A stretch of DNA of 64,000 bases from Winogradskyella helgolandensis (GTDB lineage: Bacteria > Bacteroidota > Bacteroidia > Flavobacteriales > Flavobacteriaceae): the NCBI RefSeq assembly GCF_013404085.1, contig NZ_JABFHO010000001.1, forward strand, positions 1,116,001-1,180,000. Reading direction: 5' to 3'. Numbering within the stretch: position 1 is the stretch's first letter; each line of letters starts with the position of its first letter. Below, one piece after another: positions 7,342 to 15,515 of this stretch. The position numbers and the translations under genes are program-made. The notes under the pieces are model-generated. The model had not been told where the DNA came from. It worked only from the letters and a program-made list of their open reading frames with translations, and ran no database searches.

Positions 7342-8825
7342 TTAGTCAAATTCTAAAACAGCTTATCACATTCGATAAAACTATTGTGCAACCTGTGTAT
7401 GTTCAAGTTGCGCAACAAATCGTCAATGCCATACAACGTGGTTATTTAGACAAAGGTAGTAAGTTACCTGGAACTCGCGTTTTTAGTCAGTTGTTGGGCA
7501 TTCATCGTAACACGGCTGTAGCGATTTATGAAGAATTAGCATTACAAGGTTGGGTAGATATTATAGCCAATAAAGGCACTTTTGTTTTAGTACCAGAAGC
7601 ATCAACGGCAAAAATTAAGGCCACAACACAGCATCTACATCAAGCGTATGCGTATCCAGAAGTTGCAGGTTTTCCATTTGAAAAATCATTTCATTTGGCA
7701 TCAACAACACAAGAGACCACCGCTAAATATTATATTAATGATGGAAAACCCGATTTGCGTTTACATCCTGTGCACCAATTTTCGAGATGGTATAGTGCAG
7801 CTATGAAACGAAAGCCATTAATTACTAAATGGAATAGAACGTCTGCTTTAATACCATCGGTTTTTAGTACGCAACTTTGTAATTATTTAAACGCCACACG
7901 AGGCTTTCATATAAAGCCCACTAATTTAATAAACACGCGTAGCACAGAAATGAGTTTATTCATTGTTTCTCAGTTATTAATCAAACAAAATGATTTGGTG
8001 TTAGTAGGGCAGTTGAGTAATTACGCTGCCAACATGATTTTTCAGGAAGCAGGCGCGACTATTAGAACGATTCCTGTAGATGATGAAGGTTTGGATGTGG
8101 ATTATATAAAAACGCATTTTGTAAAGAAAAGCATTCGATGTGTGTATATCTGTGCGCATAGAGATTATCCGACAACGGTGACGTTGAGCGCTAAACGCCG
8201 TTTACAATTGTTGGAACTCGCCAAGACTTACGGGTTTGCTATTATAGAAGACGATTATGATTATGATTTTCAATTTGAAGGTTCGGCCATGTTACCTATG
8301 GCAAGTGCTGATGCTGGAGGTATGGTTATTTATCTCGGTAAGTTAGGGCAATCGTTATTTCCTAGTTTTCATACTGGGTTTGTGGTGGCTCCCGGAAATT
8401 TTATTTCTGAAGCTAAAAATTACTTGCAGCTATTAGATCAGCAAGGAGATTTAATACAAGAACAAATGCTTGCCGAACTCATTTCTGAAGGGGAAATTTA
8501 TAGATTGAAGAAAAAAAATATTGTGACTTATAAGCAACGTCTCGATAGTTTGTGTCTGTATTTGAATGCGTATTTTGAAGGTATTGTCACTTGGGAAAAA
8601 CCTTTGGGTGGTTTAGCGTTATGGTTACGGTTTATAGATAATATTTCGTTAGTTAAATTAGCTGAAGAAGCTGAGAAGCTCGATTTGTTTCTGCCAAAAA
8701 CTATTTTATATCAAGATAAAACCACTTGTGCTATTCGTTTTGGTTTTGGCCATTTAAATGAAGCCGAACTCGAAATCGTGATTAAAAAGCTGAAACGTGC
8801 TTATAATAAAGTGACTAATTTTTGA
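7329..8825 (+). CDS. MocR-family GntR/aminotransferase-fold regulator with altered PLP site
   Basis: This 498-residue protein has an N-terminal GntR winged helix-turn-helix (about 15-85: GSKLPGTRVFSQLLGIHRNT, VAIYEELALQGWV) and a C-terminal fold-type I aminotransferase domain (about 130-490). The PLP-binding EDDYDYDF is present near residue 310. Where family members have the Schiff-base lysine (typical pattern Y-x-G-T-F-S-K-T-L-F-P), this protein reads YLGKLGQSLFPSFHTGF: Gln341 replaces the lysine, and His replaces the usual Arg a few residues on. Lys338 lies three residues earlier. It may bind PLP weakly, non-covalently or not at all. Divergent from the TonB receptor gene, the likely target. 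The last 11 bp overlap the convergent gene at 8815-9231. Confidence 0.9.
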   Translation: MNSPVSQILKQLITFDKTIVQPVYVQVAQQIVNAIQRGYLDKGSKLPGTRVFSQLLGIHRNTAVAIYEELALQGWVDIIANKGTFVLVPEASTAKIKATTQHLHQAYAYPEVAGFPFEKSFHLASTTQETTAKYYINDGKPDLRLHPVHQFSRWYSAAMKRKPLITKWNRTSALIPSVFSTQLCNYLNATRGFHIKPTNLINTRSTEMSLFIVSQLLIKQNDLVLVGQLSNYAANMIFQEAGATIRTIPVDDEGLDVDYIKTHFVKKSIRCVYICAHRDYPTTVTLSAKRRLQLLELAKTYGFAIIEDDYDYDFQFEGSAMLPMASADAGGMVIYLGKLGQSLFPSFHTGFVVAPGNFISEAKNYLQLLDQQGDLIQEQMLAELISEGEIYRLKKKNIVTYKQRLDSLCLYLNAYFEGIVTWEKPLGGLALWLRFIDNISLVKLAEEAEKLDLFLPKTILYQDKTTCAIRFGFGHLNEAELEIVIKKLKRAYNKVTNF

Positions 8826-9231
8826 TCGGAAATTCAGTCTTGCAATCTTCACATTTATATTGGTAGCGTGTGCTAAACGGTAAGGTAAAGAATAGGAGGC
8901 CAATTAGAAACGACATCAAGGATTTTAAATTAGTAATGGTGGTGTACATTTCAATGTGTTCCCCTTTACAATTGGGACACACAATAGGGTTGCCTTCATC
9001 ATCTACAGAATAAGCTTTAATAGATTGTAAAATGGCTCGTGCTTGTTCTTCGTCCTTGGCAAGTACTTTTAGTTTTACACCTCCAATAGCTTGACTCACT
9101 AAAGGATCTGTATCAATGGTGAGATTATCTCTTAGAAAGACTTCGATACCATCGGATTCTAAGCGTCCTTTAGCAATTTGTGCTTCTGTAGAATAGGGAA
9201 ATCGGGCTATGGTAACGAAGGTGTCTTGCAT
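8815..9231 (-). CDS. DUF2007-type protein with C-terminal zinc-ribbon-like part
   Basis: This 138-residue protein has an N-terminal DUF2007 domain (about 1-70: FVTIARFPYSTEAQIAKGRL, ESDGIEVFLRDN, GGVKLKVLAKDEEQARAIL), a fold often described as a putative signal-transducing domain. A CPNCKGEH motif at about 84-91 pairs with CEDC near 127-130, and between them lies a hydrophobic stretch (about 102-118) that could be a membrane hairpin. The two CxxC pairs suggest a zinc ribbon split by the membrane segment. Function is unknown. It follows the gene at 9300-9848 on the same strand with a 68-bp gap. Confidence 0.8.
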   Translation of the reverse strand: MQDTFVTIARFPYSTEAQIAKGRLESDGIEVFLRDNLTIDTDPLVSQAIGGVKLKVLAKDEEQARAILQSIKAYSVDDEGNPIVCPNCKGEHIEMYTTITNLKSLMSFLIGLLFFTLPFSTRYQYKCEDCKTEFPIKN

Positions 9232-9269
9232 GTGGTAAAGGTACTATATTCTTGTAGAGCGCTGATAGT

Positions 9270-9291
9270 TTTTTAAAACCTGATAGGTCTA
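9270..9291. repeat. Half copy of the AAAACCT-AGGTCT hairpin repeat
   Basis: TTTTTTAAAACCTGATAGGTCT matches the right half of the palindrome at 9962-9995 with GAT in place of GCT; the left half is decayed (GCTGATAG). It lies in the 68-bp gap between two leftward genes. Confidence 0.6.
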
Positions 9292-9299
9292 AAGAGAAG

Positions 9300-9848
9300 T
9301 TATTCAATGTTGCCAGATGCCATCTTAGCTTTCCATTCGTCTTTATCGATCCATTTAAAGTCGTTAGGCACTGTAGCATCTAGCAAATCGATGTTGAGTT
9401 GTTCTGAAAGTTCGTAACCGATGAGAAAGGCTTCTTTATAATTGTCTTCTTCGTACAATTCAAAATGCTTGTTGTTATCGTACCACAGATTGACTTCAAA
9501 TATATAATCACCACCGACAATGGGTTGATGGAACACGGAAACATATTGGTAGTTTTTAATGGTTTGCCATGAACCCAATTTTACAGGGCCAACTTCTATG
9601 GTTGGTCTAAATCTGGAATTAGGAATGTCTATATGGATGCGTTTTTTGGAACAAAAACTGGCACCAATACCTGTGAAATAAATAACACCTTCAAAATCTA
9701 ATAACCGTATGCCTAGCGGTTGGTTGGTTGTTGCCCATAGAAAAACTTTATAACCCATAATTCCGAAAGCCATGGTAAAGAATAGGGCAGCAATGGGTAT
9801 TTGCCAAATAGGTCTTGCGCTTTCTGAAATGATGATGTTGGGTTTCAT
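9300..9848 (-). CDS. Membrane protein of unknown function, paralogue of the gene at 917-1387
   Basis: This 182-residue protein has two hydrophobic segments (about 15-35 and 50-65) and a soluble C-terminal domain. It shares with the 156-residue protein at 917-1387 the ordered blocks YVSVF, VNLWYDNN, YEEDN, LNIDLLDAT and a Trp near the end, but carries about 15 extra C-terminal residues (IDKDEWKAKMASGNIE). No named family is recognised. The two copies lie 8 kb apart on the same strand. Confidence 0.75.
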   Translation of the reverse strand: MKPNIIISESARPIWQIPIAALFFTMAFGIMGYKVFLWATTNQPLGIRLLDFEGVIYFTGIGASFCSKKRIHIDIPNSRFRPTIEVGPVKLGSWQTIKNYQYVSVFHQPIVGGDYIFEVNLWYDNNKHFELYEEDNYKEAFLIGYELSEQLNIDLLDATVPNDFKWIDKDEWKAKMASGNIE

Positions 9849-9961
9849 GTGTTTATATGCATTGTTTTTTATCGGTCACATGGTACATCCATTTTATCAT
9901 TCCCTTGGATATCAAAAGCTAGTTATGGATGTTTCATATTCATGTTTCAAATATATGAAAA

Positions 9962-9995
9962 AGACCTGCTAGGTTTTTAAAACCTGCTAGGTCTA
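9962..9995. repeat. AT-centred palindromic repeat (AGACCT...AGGTCT)
   Basis: AGACCT-GCT-AGGTTTT and AAAACCT-GCT-AGGTCT form a long inverted repeat broken only by the GCT blocks. A half copy is at 9270-9291 and a related AAACC-GGCC-AGGTTT at 56513-56527. It is a dispersed intergenic hairpin family unrelated to the ATTCCTGC one. Confidence 0.75.
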
Positions 9996-10023
9996 CTATT
10001 GAAATCATCTTTTTAGTAATAAA

Positions 10024-10071
10024 TTATCGTTTATCAATAATTTTTATATATTTGTTATCGTAAAACGATAA
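10024..10071 (+). promoter_or_regulatory. Promoter with operator-like inverted repeat for the DUF2975/XRE cassette
   Basis: TATATTTG at 10047-10054 is a perfect match to the Bacteroidota -7 box TAnnTTTG. Directly after it, TTATCGT-AAA-ACGATAA at 10055-10071 is a perfect 7-bp inverted repeat that would cover the transcription start and ends two bases before the ATG. An imperfect second copy, TTATCGT-TTA-TCAATAA, at 10024-10040 covers the -33 region. Two sites flanking the promoter core suggest repression by the XRE protein at the end of the operon; that link is inferred. Confidence 0.7.
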
Positions 10072-10073
10072 TT

Positions 10074-10583
10074 ATGAATTCTGCAAAAACACTTTATGCA
10101 ATACTAAATGTTATTATTTTCCTTATTCTAATGAGCATTGGTATAGGGATTTTCATATTAGCAATGATTCTCTTTGGCATGAAACAAGATTTTATAGGTA
10201 TAAGTGAAGAGTTAAAAAGTTTTAAAATAGAGACGATGCTTTATGTTTTTACTTTTTTAATGCTAGGAATTTATGCTGTTTTTGTTATTGCACTTTGGAA
10301 ATTAAGAAAGGCGACAAAATTGTTATTAGAAAAAGATTTTTATAATACTGAACTTACAAATGGCATGTTCAATTCGGGAAAACTTATGGTTTTGTCGTCA
10401 GTTTCTTTATGGTTTATAGATGGGATTAGCAATATGTTTTTTAAAATAAATGTTATAATAGGTTTAAGTGAAAAAACATTGGTCTATCTATTAATAATTG
10501 CCATGGGATTGTTTTTAATGCTAATGAGTACTGTACTAAGAGATACTAAGGTTATAAAAGAAGAAAACGATTTAACGATATGA
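10074..10583 (+). CDS. DUF2975-type four-helix membrane protein (first of three)
   Basis: This 169-residue protein has four predicted membrane helices (about 10-34, 52-76, 100-122 and 132-152) and little loop sequence. The C-terminus KVIKEENDLTI matches the ends of the proteins at 11886-12428 (EIQEENDLTI) and 12431-13018 (NLRAENDLTI). This layout and tail are typical of DUF2975 proteins, which usually sit just before a small YozG-like XRE regulator. The ATG follows the operator-like palindrome by two bases. The stop overlaps the next start (ATGA), so translation is probably coupled. The family is thought to control the partner regulator from the membrane; this is not proven. Confidence 0.82.
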   Translation: MNSAKTLYAILNVIIFLILMSIGIGIFILAMILFGMKQDFIGISEELKSFKIETMLYVFTFLMLGIYAVFVIALWKLRKATKLLLEKDFYNTELTNGMFNSGKLMVLSSVSLWFIDGISNMFFKINVIIGLSEKTLVYLLIIAMGLFLMLMSTVLRDTKVIKEENDLTI

Positions 10584-11851
10584 AAAATAAGAAACGAAGG
10601 TTTTTTAAAATTATAAAGTGGATCGTCATCTGTATCTGTGGGTATTGGTTCTTATCGACTTTGGTTTTAGGTCATACAGATCTCGATTCAAAAACAGGCA
10701 TTCAAAGTTTTGGATGGTCTGGTCTCGATGCTTTGTTTTCTAATCAAGAATTTGGTTTTTTTAAAAACGAACCATACAAGACCAATTTAAAAGGGGCTGA
10801 TGGTCCTTATGTTTTTTCGGATACTAAGTTTTGGGTTAACAATGATAATATTATGTTGAAAGAAAATTTCAAAAGAAGCGATCCAATAGATGTTTCCGTA
10901 AATAACGACGACAAAGACAAATTTGAAATCACATTAAAAAACATAAATCATCAAGAGCCAGAATTCTATGACTCACCTACAAAGCTCATTGCCATCTCAG
11001 ATATTGAAGGTAATTATAATGCATTATATAGTTTTTTAGTAAATAATAAAGTAATTGATAAGGATTACAATTGGATTTTTGGTAATGGTCATTTGGTTTT
11101 AAATGGAGATTTCTTTGATAGAGGAACAAATGTCACTCAAGTTTTATGGCTTATTTATTCATTAGAAGAAAAGGCAGAAGACCAAGACGGTAAAGTTCAT
11201 TTTATAAATGGAAACCACGAAATAATGAATTTATATGGTGATATTTCTTATGCTGATTTTAAATATGTTGAAGCCGCTAAACAAATAAGTAACACCACAC
11301 ATTGGGAAGCTTCTGCCCAATTCCTTTATTCCGAAAAATCCGAATTAGGAAAATGGCTTAGGACCAAAAATGTTGTAGAGAAGATTGGGGACTATATTTT
11401 TGTTCATGGAGGCTTAAATAAATCACTTGTTGATGCCAATTTTGATATTCATGAAATCAACGCAATAGCAAAGGCATATTATGGTAGAAAATTTCAAGAA
11501 CATAGTGATAACTCACGAGAAAAGTTAATAGTAAAATCTCAAAGTGGCCCTTATTGGGATAGAAGTTTAGCGATGAATCTAATGTATAAAACCGTATTTT
11601 TTTTGAATGGTGCTTCAGCGAAAAAAACTTCAGAATCCGAGTTAGATGAGGTTTTGGAATATTACAATGCAAAAAAAATAGTTATTGGTCATTCTGTTGT
11701 GGACGATGTTACTTCAGATTACAACGGAAAAGTAATTAAAATAGACGTTAAACACGGTACGGAAAAAAACAGTAAAAATACACAAGGACTTTTAATAGAA
11801 CGTGGAGTTGAATATAAAATAGATGCTTTAGGAACAAGAGAAAAGTTGTAA
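10580..11851 (+). CDS. Membrane-anchored metallophosphoesterase (PPP-like fold)
   Basis: This 423-residue protein has a single N-terminal membrane helix (about 11-30), so the catalytic part probably faces the periplasm. Metal-binding motifs appear in order: SDIEGN at 140-145 (in place of the usual GDxHG), GDFFDRG at 176-182, GNHE at 211-214, VHGG near 285, and GHS near 370. The spacing resembles Shewanella-like protein phosphatases of the PPP superfamily. Substrate, protein or small molecule, cannot be told. It overlaps the preceding DUF2975 gene by 4 bp and splits an array of three DUF2975 genes, which looks like an insertion into the cassette or a functional partnership. Confidence 0.85.
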   Translation: MKNKKRRFFKIIKWIVICICGYWFLSTLVLGHTDLDSKTGIQSFGWSGLDALFSNQEFGFFKNEPYKTNLKGADGPYVFSDTKFWVNNDNIMLKENFKRSDPIDVSVNNDDKDKFEITLKNINHQEPEFYDSPTKLIAISDIEGNYNALYSFLVNNKVIDKDYNWIFGNGHLVLNGDFFDRGTNVTQVLWLIYSLEEKAEDQDGKVHFINGNHEIMNLYGDISYADFKYVEAAKQISNTTHWEASAQFLYSEKSELGKWLRTKNVVEKIGDYIFVHGGLNKSLVDANFDIHEINAIAKAYYGRKFQEHSDNSREKLIVKSQSGPYWDRSLAMNLMYKTVFFLNGASAKKTSESELDEVLEYYNAKKIVIGHSVVDDVTSDYNGKVIKIDVKHGTEKNSKNTQGLLIERGVEYKIDALGTREKL

Positions 11852-11885
11852 GAATTCAATCAAAAAACGAATTAATAATTTAATT

Positions 11886-12428
11886 ATGAAAAAAATAATA
11901 TTCATTTTATCCAAAGGGCTTTTCTATGTATTTGCTGTATTCTTTGTGTTCATTTTTATATTTTCAATATTAGCATTTGTAGAATATCAGTTGGGTTGGG
12001 ATATTCTTTTTGTAGAAATAACAGAGCGAATAAGTGATACTTATGCTGCGATAAACTTTCCTTTTTTAGATATGCATGTGGGCTTTATATTTACCTTAAC
12101 TGTTGTTTTTGCCATGTGGATTGGTATTTTATTTTATGTCATCTATTTCTATACGTTAAAGGAATTTTTCAAAGTATTTATTGAAGCTCAAGTTTTTAAT
12201 GCAAAATCTCTAAAACGTTTAAGAATCTTTTTTTACATCAACCTTATTCCCTTGGTTTATGCTGTAGTGTTAACTATTTATCAGGTTTTACAAAATGGAA
12301 AATTTAAGTTTGAAGAAGATCAAGGCATTGCTATGTTCCATTTATTTATAGTCTTCTTGGTGTATTTATATATGGATATTATTAAGAAAGGAAATGAAAT
12401 TCAAGAAGAAAACGATTTAACGATATAA
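11886..12428 (+). CDS. DUF2975-type membrane protein (second of three)
   Basis: This 180-residue protein has four predicted helices (about 10-35, 60-85, 112-135 and 145-163). The tail EIQEENDLTI is nearly identical to that of the first copy, and the DNA at the ends is also alike (GAAGAAAACGATTTAACGAT in both), which suggests duplication or gene conversion. The next gene begins two bases after the stop codon. The 34-bp gap after the phosphatase gene holds no terminator, so all five genes from 10074 to 13227 are probably one transcript. Confidence 0.8.
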   Translation: MKKIIFILSKGLFYVFAVFFVFIFIFSILAFVEYQLGWDILFVEITERISDTYAAINFPFLDMHVGFIFTLTVVFAMWIGILFYVIYFYTLKEFFKVFIEAQVFNAKSLKRLRIFFYINLIPLVYAVVLTIYQVLQNGKFKFEEDQGIAMFHLFIVFLVYLYMDIIKKGNEIQEENDLTI

Positions 12429-12430
12429 TT

Positions 12431-13018
12431 ATGACTAAAAACACACTTTTAAATACCGCGATTTGGGTGACGAGGCTATTGAAAATCACATTGATCATTG
12501 CTACCATAGGTATTACGAGCTTATTTATATATGCTCAAATTGATAAAGATACTTTTGCAGATCAAGAGATTGTATTAAAGGTTAATCCAGGTATTATAGG
12601 TTTTTCAACAATTGGTTCATCGGTTTGGAAGTATGATACGAAGGATACTAATTATGATTTAATACCATATACTTTTGGAAAAGTAAAAACTGTATCCTTG
12701 TATATCAATTATTTTAAAGTCATTTTTATTGCGTTGTTAATATTTCTTATACTTAGGGCTTTCGAGACCATTATGTTATCTGTTAAAACATTACATACCT
12801 TTAGTAGTCGTAATGCAAAGCTGTTTAGGAAGATTGGGGTCTATATAATTGTGATTACAATTCTTATAAGTTATACGGTATTTCGATTTGAAAGTGGAGA
12901 CCAAACAGTATTGCAAATATCATTAACTCCCATAGTTTATACACTTTTGGCATTTATAATGGCAGAGATTTTTAAAGAAGGTGAGAATCTGAGAGCTGAA
13001 AACGATTTAACCATATAA
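12431..13018 (+). CDS. DUF2975-type membrane protein (third of three)
   Basis: This 195-residue protein has helices at about 12-35, 93-115, 135-152 and 158-180, with a longer first loop (about 36-92) than the other two copies. The tail NLRAENDLTI ends two bases before the XRE gene, the normal position for a DUF2975 gene, so this copy is probably the ancestral partner of the regulator. The long first loop is predicted to lie outside the cytoplasm and could be a sensing region; that is an inference. Confidence 0.8.
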   Translation: MTKNTLLNTAIWVTRLLKITLIIATIGITSLFIYAQIDKDTFADQEIVLKVNPGIIGFSTIGSSVWKYDTKDTNYDLIPYTFGKVKTVSLYINYFKVIFIALLIFLILRAFETIMLSVKTLHTFSSRNAKLFRKIGVYIIVITILISYTVFRFESGDQTVLQISLTPIVYTLLAFIMAEIFKEGENLRAENDLTI

Positions 13019-13020
13019 CC

Positions 13021-13227
13021 ATGCCCATAATAGTCAACTTAGACATCATATTAGCCCAACGTGGCATGAAGAGTAACGAGCTTGCTGAAATCGTAGGGAT
13101 CACAACCGCCAACCTTTCTATTTTAAAAACAGGAAAGGCTAAGGCTATTCGGTTTTCAACTTTGGAAGCTATTTGTAAAGCTTTGGACTGTCAGCCTAGC
13201 GATATTTTAGAGTATGTAGAAGACTAA
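13021..13227 (+). CDS. Small XRE-family (YozG-like) helix-turn-helix regulator
   Basis: This 68-residue protein is essentially one Cro/CI-type helix-turn-helix. MKSNELAEIVGITTANLSIL contains the two DNA-binding helices, followed by KTGKAKAIRFSTLEAICKAL and CQPSDILEY, the usual third-to-fifth helix pattern. There is no ligand domain. It is last in the DUF2975 operon, with two bases between the stop and start codons. The perfect inverted repeat at 10055-10071 is the most likely binding site. Confidence 0.9.
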   Translation: MPIIVNLDIILAQRGMKSNELAEIVGITTANLSILKTGKAKAIRFSTLEAICKALDCQPSDILEYVED

Positions 13228-13251
13228 CAGTAATCTAAAAAATAATTTATT

Positions 13252-13689
13252 ATGAAACATTTATTTTTCATTTTTTTACTAGCGGTAACATCATTAAGCT
13301 TAGCGCAATCAATTCCTAATGATATTAAGAACGCATTAAAATCTGATGACGCGACTGCATTTTCAAAATTAGTAACAGTAGAGAATATTAAGGTGTGTTA
13401 TGAAGCAGGTAATTCTAATTACTCTTTATTGGCGCTTAGTATTAAGCTTAAGGCTGAGAAATGTTTTGAGACATTATTGTCTAAAAAAGCAGATTTAGAG
13501 CAAGCGTGTTCTAGTAAAACTCCATTGATGTACGCTGTTAAATATGGCCATTTAGAGATGGTAAAAGCTTTAGTGAAAGCAGGAGCAGATTATAAAGCAG
13601 AGAATAACAGTGGACGTACGGCAACAGATTATGCAAAAAAGTATGAACAAAAAGAAATCTATGATTATTTAAAGGAGCTTAAAAAATAG
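13252..13689 (+). CDS. Exported ankyrin-repeat protein
   Basis: This 145-residue protein has a signal peptide (MKHLFFIFLLAVTSLSLAQS) and about three ankyrin-type repeats. The best is KTPLMYAVKYGHLEMVKALV then KAGADYKAENNSGRTATDYA. The two cysteines at about 44 and 60 could pair in the periplasm. It begins 24 bp after the XRE stop codon and 27 bp ahead of the M61 protease gene, so it may be read through from either. Ankyrin proteins mediate protein contacts; the partner is unknown. Confidence 0.85.
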   Translation: MKHLFFIFLLAVTSLSLAQSIPNDIKNALKSDDATAFSKLVTVENIKVCYEAGNSNYSLLALSIKLKAEKCFETLLSKKADLEQACSSKTPLMYAVKYGHLEMVKALVKAGADYKAENNSGRTATDYAKKYEQKEIYDYLKELKK

Positions 13690-13716
13690 TACCTTGGGTT
13701 TTTAAAATTATTATAG

Positions 13717-15513
13717 ATGCGAAGCCTAATTTTATTACTGTCATTTTTATGTTTAGTGAATTGTAAAGATGATACAACTTCTGAAACAGAATCAACAACT
13801 ACAGGAAGTTCAAGTTATACCATTTCATTTGAAAATGCAATGCATCATGAAGCTGAAATCACGGCTACGTTCAAAGGTTTAAAATCAGGAGAAGCCACAT
13901 TTAGAATGTCGAGAAGTTCACCAGGACGCTATGCTATTCACGAATTTGCTAAGAATGTTTACAATGTAAAGGTGACAGATGGGAAGGGTAATGTTTTAGA
14001 AACGACACGTCCAGATCCGTATTCTTGGAACGTCAACAATCACGATGGCACTATAATAGTCAATTATACCTTATACGCTAACCATGGTGATGGCACGTAT
14101 GCGCAAATAGACGAAACGCATGCGCATCTTAATATGCCAGCGACCTTTATGTATGCTCCGCGTTTGGAGAATGACTCCTTCAATATTGAATTTAAACCAC
14201 GCGAAGATTTAGGCTGGAAAGTGGCGACACAGTTAAAACACTTAAAAGATAATAGCTATTCCGCTGATAACTTACAGTATTTTATGGATAGTCCAACTGA
14301 GATCAGTGACCATATGGTCCGTTCATTTGAGGTGGATGGTCAAAAAATCAATTTTGCTTTACATCATAATGGCACCGTCGAAGAATTTGATGATTATTTT
14401 GAAAAGGTTAAAAAAACAATCTTACAACAGAAAGCAGTTTTTGGCGAATTACCAACTTTCGATTACGGCGAATACACGTTTTTAGGTTGTTATATTCCTA
14501 ATGCTACAGGTGATGGTATGGAACACCGGAATTCTACCATCGTCACCAGCACACGAAGTTTAGCTGATGGAGCCGATCGAAATATAGGAACAGTATCTCA
14601 TGAGTTTTTCCATTGCTGGAATGTAGAACGGATACGACCAGAAAGTTTAGAGCCTTTTAATTTTGAAGAAGCTAATATGAGTGGTGAGCTTTGGTTTGCA
14701 GAAGGCTTTACCAGTTATTATGATGATTTAACCTTAACCAGAGCTGGACTTATAGCACAGGAAGATTATATAAAAGGGCTGACAGGAACGTTTAATTACG
14801 TTTGGAATTCTCCAGGACGACAGTTTTTTAATCCTATTGAGATGAGCTACCAAGCTCCGTTTGTAGATGCCGCACGTTCGGTGGATGATATCAATCGCGA
14901 TAATACGTTTATCTCTTATTATTCTTATGGAAGTATGTTAGGTCTGGCTTTAGATTTATCACTTAGGGCAGAAAACTTGAATCTAGACGATTATATGACA
15001 TTGGTTTGGAGCGCCTACGGAAAAACGGAAACCTATTATACCATTGCGGATTTACAGCAAACCTTAAACGACTATGCTGGTGCTGAATTTGGTGACGATT
15101 TTTTCAATAATTACATCTATAAAAGCGGCATGCCCGATTTTGAAACCTTATTTAAAACGGTTGGTGTTCAGTTACAACAAAACACAGAACAGCCTGCTTT
15201 TGGATTGCGTTTAAAGAATCAAGTGATTACAAGTAATACAATGGTCGGTTCTGGCGCTTATGCCGCAGGACTCGAAAAAGGAGATAAATTACTTAAAATT
15301 GATGGTGTTGCACTCAATGAAACATCAGACATAAATAAAATTTTAGGCACTGTAAAACCGAATCAAACCGTTGATGTAGTTTTTGAGCGCTTCGGAAAGC
15401 AACGCACTGTAAAACTCACTTTAGATGCTGATACGTCTTATGCTATTTCAAGTTTAGATGATTTATCTGAAGGAGAGAAAGCTAATCGTGAGGCTTGGTT
15501 GGGTGCGAAGTAA
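13717..15513 (+). CDS. M61-family metallopeptidase lipoprotein with PDZ domain
   Basis: This 598-residue protein has a lipoprotein signal (LCLVNC, lipid Cys16) followed by KDD, which fits the Bacteroidota surface-export signal. An N-terminal M61 domain is followed by the catalytic thermolysin-like core: zinc motif HEFFH at 295-299, running into CWNVERIRP, and the third ligand in ELWFAEGFTSYYDD about 30 residues on. A PDZ domain follows (about 500-575, with GSGAYAAGLEKGDKLLKIDG). This matches glycyl aminopeptidase-like M61 enzymes. Length is normal for the family and all key residues are present. It is convergent with dinB, with only two bases between stop codons. Confidence 0.92.
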   Translation: MRSLILLLSFLCLVNCKDDTTSETESTTTGSSSYTISFENAMHHEAEITATFKGLKSGEATFRMSRSSPGRYAIHEFAKNVYNVKVTDGKGNVLETTRPDPYSWNVNNHDGTIIVNYTLYANHGDGTYAQIDETHAHLNMPATFMYAPRLENDSFNIEFKPREDLGWKVATQLKHLKDNSYSADNLQYFMDSPTEISDHMVRSFEVDGQKINFALHHNGTVEEFDDYFEKVKKTILQQKAVFGELPTFDYGEYTFLGCYIPNATGDGMEHRNSTIVTSTRSLADGADRNIGTVSHEFFHCWNVERIRPESLEPFNFEEANMSGELWFAEGFTSYYDDLTLTRAGLIAQEDYIKGLTGTFNYVWNSPGRQFFNPIEMSYQAPFVDAARSVDDINRDNTFISYYSYGSMLGLALDLSLRAENLNLDDYMTLVWSAYGKTETYYTIADLQQTLNDYAGAEFGDDFFNNYIYKSGMPDFETLFKTVGVQLQQNTEQPAFGLRLKNQVITSNTMVGSGAYAAGLEKGDKLLKIDGVALNETSDINKILGTVKPNQTVDVVFERFGKQRTVKLTLDADTSYAISSLDDLSEGEKANREAWLGAK

Positions 15514-15515
15514 AA

